In this document: one piece after another, positions 58,808 through 64,000 of the stretch | How positions within the stretch are numbered: the first letter of the stretch is position 1 | Layout: the number at the start of each line of letters is the position of its first letter | Made by a program: the position numbers and the translations under genes | Source: Ceratopteris richardii | Lineage: Eukaryota > Streptophyta > Polypodiopsida > Polypodiales > Pteridaceae | DNA: 64,000 bases | Assembly (NCBI GenBank): GCA_020310875.1 | Contig: CM035433.1 | Location: 109,304,952 to 109,368,951 of the forward strand | Direction: 5' to 3' | Notes under the pieces: model-generated | The model's database searches: none | What the model was told of the DNA's origin: nothing | The model's input: the letters and a program-made list of their open reading frames with translations, nothing else

Positions 58808-60574
58808 ATGGCAACAGCGGCAGGCACAAGCTCTCAGGCAGGATCTGGTGCTCCAATCAATTGGGATGCCATGCCGGTGGAGGCCCCACCAACAGCTCGA
58901 CCTGAGGAGTTCGTGAATGTGCGGAGGATTCCTATTCCAGATCCACCAAATGGCCTAACCGAAAGAGTAAAGGGGCATTCTCACTGGTTCAATGAGATGC
59001 CAGGAGATTTGGGGGACGCGGATCATATCTGGGAGTCCAAGATGGAATGTGGAGGAGTGTGGTGGACCTTCCAGTTCTTCTCACGAGAATTCGAAGCATT
59101 GCAAAATGCAGCTCCACTTCAAGATATCTGGCAAAAAGCAGGATTACAAACTTATTTCAGTGCAGCTCTGCCTAAACCAGATTTCCTCAGGTGCTACTAC
59201 CTAATTGCCACGCTGAAGCCGACAGGGGACAAGGATCATTCAGGCACATTCTGGGTGCCCTCCTTGTCAAATCTGGAGGAAATGAGGAAGTTCGAATTGA
59301 ATGTGACTTTAATCAGGGAAGCACTTCAGATGTATGGCACGCATGTACCTTCTGACCGCGACCCCTTGATACCGGAGTCGATGAAAAGCAATAGAAGCAA
59401 GAAACTAAAAGAAATGTGCGCCCTCATCCCCAACATCGCCATACCTTTGCGGATGTGCCTCCAACACTTCGCATTCCCCGCTCAGGACCGTTTCACTCAA
59501 CCTCACAAGAAAATATGGTATGGGCTATATCTAGCAGAGACTGGAAGCTTGCCCATTAAGATGCCGGTATGGATCTTAGACCAAGTGTATGAAGCAGGCA
59601 AGCGGGGAGTGAGGAAGCCCACTTTACATGGCTGTTGTGCGCTGACAAGAATTATCTATAGATGTCTTGCATATGATGTGCCAGTTGCCCGAGCTCTAAA
59701 GTATGCACAACTGGAGCTGTTCAAAGGGCGGAAGTCAGGGAGCCAGCCTGCAAAACGAATGCGTGGATCGCTCTCCCAGGTAATGATCCCTCAAGAGGCC
59801 ACGACTGAAGCCTCTCCCAGACCAGAAGCTCAGGTCGCACCTTTTACGATCCATCTTCAAGGAGTTCAAGCTGGGGAGGTGGTACAACCTGCTCCATCCG
59901 CCCCTCCACTACCTACCGAGGCAGAGTTTGCATCTATGGCCACCTTCACAGAGGATCCAAACTTTGATTTTGAAAGATTCCTGCAGACGGTCCCTCTATC
60001 AGACAGTGAAGATTCCCCTGACAATGTTGATCCGGGAGCATCAGTCCAAAGAGAACAGCCACGGGGCGAGACCAGCAGAGTACATGGGGAAGAAGTGGCA
60101 CAACATCCTCAGGACCCAAATACACAAGTTCAGGAAGGTGCACAAAGAAATGAACCAGAAGACAGTGAAGAAGAGGCCCCTGCCTACACGGCACAACTCA
60201 GACGGCTGTACAAGACCATCAAGCAGGTACAGAGAAGACATAAGATGACAGAAGAGGCGAATAGAGCTCTAGTGAACCAGATGCTTCAAACCGAGAATGT
60301 CGACTCACATTTTGTGGAATCATTGAATCTATTGGCAGAGACATGTGGGATCGGGGAAGCATTGAGGACAATGGTCTATCAGGAAAACCCTATCTATGAT
60401 CAACGAAGGATTGATACACGGCCAGGACGCGGGAAAATGATTCAAATGGAAGCCTCTACCGCCTTGCCTACTATAATTTCAGAGGATGTTCACATGACGA
60501 GCCCAAGTCCCACTAACGAACAAGAGGTAATTACACACGTACCATCTCCACCGCCACCTTCCATCCACCCTTAA
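58808..60574 (+). CDS. ORF-X, N-terminal part (unknown protein)
   Basis: The ATG at 58808 opens 588 codons up to a TAA (60572-60574); the same frame then stays open to a TAG at 60887-60889. I do not recognise the family. Residues 1-320 look folded: MECGGVWWTFQFFSREFEAL, DIWQKAGL, LPKPDFLRC, PNIAIPLRMCLQHFAF, RKPTLHGCC. A basic PAKRMRG segment follows, then a Pro/Glu/Ser-rich acidic region and a short helical stretch near 460-490. The N-terminal motifs are conserved in decayed copies at 8545 and 11834. A distant link to plant putative-transposon-protein domains of Athila-like elements is possible. No signal peptide or membrane segment is evident, so an envelope role is not supported. Confidence 0.75.
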   Translation: MATAAGTSSQAGSGAPINWDAMPVEAPPTARPEEFVNVRRIPIPDPPNGLTERVKGHSHWFNEMPGDLGDADHIWESKMECGGVWWTFQFFSREFEALQNAAPLQDIWQKAGLQTYFSAALPKPDFLRCYYLIATLKPTGDKDHSGTFWVPSLSNLEEMRKFELNVTLIREALQMYGTHVPSDRDPLIPESMKSNRSKKLKEMCALIPNIAIPLRMCLQHFAFPAQDRFTQPHKKIWYGLYLAETGSLPIKMPVWILDQVYEAGKRGVRKPTLHGCCALTRIIYRCLAYDVPVARALKYAQLELFKGRKSGSQPAKRMRGSLSQVMIPQEATTEASPRPEAQVAPFTIHLQGVQAGEVVQPAPSAPPLPTEAEFASMATFTEDPNFDFERFLQTVPLSDSEDSPDNVDPGASVQREQPRGETSRVHGEEVAQHPQDPNTQVQEGAQRNEPEDSEEEAPAYTAQLRRLYKTIKQVQRRHKMTEEANRALVNQMLQTENVDSHFVESLNLLAETCGIGEALRTMVYQENPIYDQRRIDTRPGRGKMIQMEASTALPTIISEDVHMTSPSPTNEQEVITHVPSPPPPSIHP

Positions 60575-60916
60575 GAACCCTTCTCCACTATCCCTTCTGA
60601 ACAACCGATATCCACCCATCATGAAACCATTGTACACACCTCCGTTTTTACACCCTTCCCTTTACCCACATCCAGCACTTCCACCCAAATTTTTGAACCT
60701 CACACCGGTCATCCGGCCACCGATCAAACCATAATAGGTCACCCTTCCTATCTCCCCGCCCTTGGACAACCACTTGCCAATAGCCAGACCTTATCCCAGC
60801 CTTTTCCATCCACCCACACCCAAACCCTATCCACCACTCCCCTAGTAACTGCCTCACACTCAACCCAAGTCACACAACCCTCATTCTAGACAAACCTTGT
60901 AAATATACTCCAACAG
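60575..60916 (+). other. ORF-X Pro/Thr/Ser-rich linker between stops
   Basis: In the ORF-X frame this reads as a low-complexity Pro/Thr/Ser/His-rich linker, open except for the TAG at 60887-60889. Low-complexity content suggests a flexible linker, so 58808-62971 was probably one reading frame of about 1388 codons. Confidence 0.6.
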
Positions 60917-62971
60917 GTGGATAATTATAATAAAAAGTCCCTTTCCCAACCCCACTCCCCCACATTCACTGCCACCACTATCACACCACCCACCATTCCT
61001 GTATTCACAGTGCACGAATCACACACTCTCACGTCCGATCCCATGGACATCTCACCATCCACAGGATCACCCACCACCACTGTTATTCCTACATCACCAC
61101 GTGTCATTTCACTCACGTCGCCATTTCCAAGCACTGTAGGCACAACATCCACTTTTCCCTTTCCCATCTCCAGACCCCTTGCATCTTCCACCTTTACCCC
61201 TGCACCCACCTCATTTAGTCATGCACTCAACACCATGCTCGAAGCTGCTGCCCAACTTAAACAGGAATACATGTTATTAGAAGAAAACAATAAAGAGCTA
61301 TGTACTTTGTCATCCCACCTCCAGGCACGTGTCACTGCCTTGGAGTTGTCTAATACGGAATTACAGCAGAAGGTGACCACCCTCCAACAATATCAGGTGG
61401 AGCTCGAGTCCACACATACAGAGAAGAATAGGGCAACGGAGGAACAACTTAGAGATCAGCTAGCCCGTAATGCTAGACTACAACGAAACATGGCTCTACT
61501 CCGACGCCATTTAGCGGCTGCTCAAGAAGAAAACAAAAAACTACAGCAACAAAATCAAGACAACCTCGAAGCAGCCATGGAAAATACTCCAAGGGCACCC
61601 ATTGACCCGGCTAAATTCCAAGCCATCCCCTCAGAGAATATACAACAAATATTAGAAACCTATGCCACTCTCTTAGAAGCACATGATCAGCTTGCTGACC
61701 AAGTCAAAGACCTACAGAAAGCCCAAGTGCCTGCACCACACCAACAAGAACCTAAAGAGATGGCCAACGCTGCAACCTCACCAGAGCCAGAATTATCAGT
61801 AACCAATGAGGTACTTGAGCTACGGCAACAGGTGGGAGAACTAAAAATTAAATTGTTACAGTATGAACGACCTCCCTCTCCACCTGATCAAACCATAGAA
61901 GAAGACACAGTAGTCATTCCAGTGGAGGAGGCATTTGAAGACAATTATGAGCCTCAACCCCTTCCAGGAGGCAGAATTACAGAGGAAGGTCAGGATACAT
62001 ATGAGGAACCCCCGTCAGCATGGATGAAGCAGGTAGAGGAGATGGGTCACACTCACGAAGAGCATGTTGCAACTCAGATGCTAGCCATGAAAGCCATAGA
62101 GGAGACCATACTCAAATCTGAATATTTCTCGAACTTGGCTCCTAGGCGGCTGATAACTAGCTCAGAGTTACAATACAAACCTTATTTTGTATTGTTGGCA
62201 GACTACAATGCTGAGATCAAACGCATAACCAACAAGTACCCCTCCTTCGCAACACAATTCGAACCCGAGGACATCCCAGAGGCAGCCAAAAAAGGGGCCA
62301 TATTCCAGCCCATATGGAGGCAAAGATTACTGGAAACATACCCGGACATGCTGAGAACATGGGATCACGCTCCCATGCATTTGAAGTATAACCCTTGTTA
62401 TGGGCCAGTACAAAGAAGAAGATCATGGAAAGCCTTCGCCATCAAAGTTCAGAACAATGTAAACTGTAGAGAATGGCTTAATTACCCCGCCATTGCACCC
62501 CCAACCGGCACCCCCACAGTATCTTACATGATAGCAACCATCAGACATTGGTTGCCACGCCTCCACCCCATGCCATATGTGGCTGCCCAGATGATGCTCA
62601 AGATATTCGATATGATGCAGGTGGTGCTCAAAACTTTCCGCAATGTATGACATATTCAGCCTCCGATTCCCGGCTTCATCAATGGTAATTATGACCTCTT
62701 GTATGATATGAGCACAACCCCCAGCATACGAGTTGCTTATGCATGGCACGCATGCATCAGATATCTCCCTGCCTGCTATAAGCAAACTTTCGACGATATG
62801 TTTACCACGGGGTTCTGGGAGTCACACTCAGAAGTGTTCGCACCACGCCCAACCCACCTGCTACATCTATTCGCGTGTGAACAAACCATGCACTCAGAAC
62901 TCTACACAACGCCACAACCGAACATACCGGGTGTAGTCAATTGGGAGACTGTCACTCTAGCACAATGGTGA
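60917..62971 (+). CDS. ORF-X, C-terminal part (coiled coil and unknown domain)
   Basis: Same frame as 58808. It begins at a GTG in a Pro/Thr/Ser-rich stretch; the first ATG is internal. A long coiled coil runs over about residues 105-225 (LKQEYMLLEENNKELCTL, LQQYQVELEST, LRRHLAAAQEENKKLQQQ), with a second short one near 265-330. The C-terminal domain (about 370-684) is aromatic-rich: YKPYFVLLADYNAEIKRI, IFQPIWRQRLLETYPDML, NCREWLNYP. A TGA at 62648-62650 interrupts, then the frame continues (PPIPGFINGNYDLLYDM) to TGA at 62969-62971. Old copies show the same coiled coil then C-terminal layout. Function unknown. Confidence 0.7.
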
Positions 62972-63455
62972 GTACCAACGTGAGGAGATACACCTCATAA
63001 ATGTCAATCCGTGGAGACGTGAGGACCGGTATGAAGACCGCGAGCAAGTGATGGCACAAGTGCGTGAGTGAAAGCACACAAGCATGCACACACATACACA
63101 CACACGCACACAAGGTAAGAGCAAAGAGTGGAACAATGGACAGCTTCGATTACCAAAGAGCTCTCTTACAAAACTGAAATCTACAACAAGCCAACCTCAA
63201 AAATGAGCTCTCCAGCCTTTTTTATAGTTTTTGAGTGGTTTTGGCCCTGTCCAGACCTAGTGTCCGGCCTAGTTAAAAAATAGGTTCCAGGGCTTATTTG
63301 GGGGCTCAAACGGAGTCTAAAAATTATGAAAATTGGTAGGATGGTAGATCTAATACTCCTCAAGCTCGAGGACTCCTCGGCTTGAACAAAATGGAGTTAC
63401 AAAAATGGAAAATGGTATTTACAATGGTTTTTAGTGATAAAAATCACTATTTTTG
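62972..63455 (-). repeat. inverted LTR fragment inside the element
   Basis: Reverse complement of most of the gypsy LTR (about 47025-47490), diverged. It includes ATGTCAATCCG, a CACACAAGCATGCACACACA region, GAGCTCTCCAGCC, CCTAGTGTCCGGCCTAGTTA, GACTCCTCGGCTTG and AAAATGGTATTTACA. It lies between ORF-X and the polypurine tract, opposite in orientation to the 3' LTR that starts 260 bp further on. Confidence 0.85.
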
Positions 63456-63699
63456 TAGGGATTTCTTCTGAAAATTTGACAGGTGCTTCTTGGAGCTCCC
63501 TACTTGCTCCTTCTTCTTGTGTGTCTACTTCCTTGATGCGCTTCCATGCTGTGTCCTTGACCTTGAGCTTCAACAGAGACCCTCCAGAGAGACTTGGTTC
63601 GGGGACTACGCATCAAGGAACAAGAAGTGGCAACCGACCTCCTGCAAGAGTACATTGATCAAACAGTGGAGCAGAGGTCTGTCAGAGGCGACAGACGCT
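63456..63699 (+). other. 3' untranslated region of gypsy
   Basis: No frame of note and no recognisable motif between the inverted LTR fragment and the polypurine tract. Confidence 0.5.
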
Positions 63700-63712
63700 A
63701 GGGGGGGGAGAG
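63699..63712 (+). other. gypsy polypurine tract
   Basis: TAGGGGGGGGAGAG immediately before the TGTTGGCTG of the 3' LTR. Confidence 0.9.
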
Positions 63713-64000
63713 TGTTGGCTGTATACGAGAAGAAGCAAGTACGAGCATACAAGCAGATCTAGCACTAAGGCAACCCTTTATTTTTTCAAACCATTTCACC
63801 AGTTAAAAGTGATTCTCATCACTAAAAACCCCTGTAAATACCATTTTCACCTTTTTGTAGCTCCATTTTGTACAAGCCGAGGAGTCCTCGAGCTTGAGGA
63901 GCCTTAGAAGTAGTTGCCTGCCAATTTTCATAATTTTTAGATCTCGTTTGAGCCCTCAAATAAGCCCTGGAACCTAATTTTTAACTAGGCCGGACACTAG
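63713..64000 (+). repeat. gypsy 3' LTR, first 288 bp
   Basis: Matches 46930-47217 with two visible substitutions (CCATTTCACCAGTTAAAAG against CCATTACACCAGCTAAAAG). The window ends inside it. Confidence 0.95.

Larger units (their letters stand above)
46930..64000 (+). mobile_element. very large, young Ty3/gypsy element (3' end beyond the window)
   Basis: Runs from its 5' LTR (46930) past the window end. The 3' LTR starts at 63713, so the full length should be about 17.4 kb. Order: LTR, tRNA-Asp primer site, leader, gag, protease, RT, RNase H, two HHCC domains, integrase, second retropepsin-like domain, WVPK tail, ORF-X, inverted LTR fragment, polypurine tract, LTR. RT before integrase and the HHCC/DD35E integrase place it in Ty3/gypsy. 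The primer site and extra ORF recall the Tat/Athila/Ogre assemblage, but I cannot place it by phylogeny. The 288 LTR positions visible in both copies differ at two sites that I can see. Confidence 0.95.

Noticed and set aside
58808-62971. ORF-X as a retroviral-type envelope
   Set aside because: No N-terminal signal peptide, transmembrane span or furin-like site is visible; it has coiled coils and soluble-looking domains instead.

Overview
This window looks like nuclear DNA from a land plant with a large, repeat-rich genome, such as a fern or gymnosperm. I cannot name the species. Nearly everything recognisable is transposable-element sequence: Ty3/gypsy and Ty1/copia LTR retrotransposons, an L1-type LINE, a non-autonomous LTR element and long TG/TA microsatellites. 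I see no ordinary host gene that I can defend, no tRNA or rRNA gene and no CRISPR array.

Layout. 1-2.3 kb: decayed gypsy ORF-X (-) and copia pol (+). 3.4-11.4 kb: an old gypsy element (+) made of pol, pol tail and ORF-X, broken by a reverse-strand copia at 5212-8330. 11.4-14.1 kb: a second old gypsy (-) meeting the first head to head. 14.2-17.7 kb: gypsy LTR/leader (+), gypsy gag/leader (-) and a reverse copia LTR. 17.7-18.05 and 35.2-35.97 kb: two microsatellite blocks flanking a 17-kb non-autonomous LTR element (-). That element's 5' LTR holds a 10.15-kb block of L1 LINE and element-internal DNA, bounded by a 22-bp direct repeat. 36.3-38.8 and 45.3-45.7 kb: an old gypsy leader/gag (+) split by a complete copia (38844-45331) with a TAAGG target duplication. 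45.7-46.9 kb: AT-rich, no call. 46930 to beyond 64000: a young, very large gypsy element.

The young gypsy is the most informative object. In order it has a TG...CA LTR (581 bp), a tRNA-Asp primer site, a leader with a candidate intron and a 20-bp minisatellite, gag, protease, RT/RNase H, two HHCC domains, a DD35E integrase, a second retropepsin-like domain with a changed active site, and a tail of repeated W-(V/I)-P-K motifs. A separate ~1390-codon downstream frame (called ORF-X here) follows, then an inverted LTR fragment, a polypurine tract and the start of the 3' LTR. Five in-frame stops and no frameshift interrupt its coding frames. The decayed gypsy copies at 1-17 kb carry diverged versions of ORF-X, the pol tail and the second retropepsin-like domain, so these are lineage features and not accidents of one copy. 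The non-autonomous element shares the tRNA-Asp primer site and could have used a related gypsy's enzymes.

All comparisons were made by eye within this window. No database was searched.
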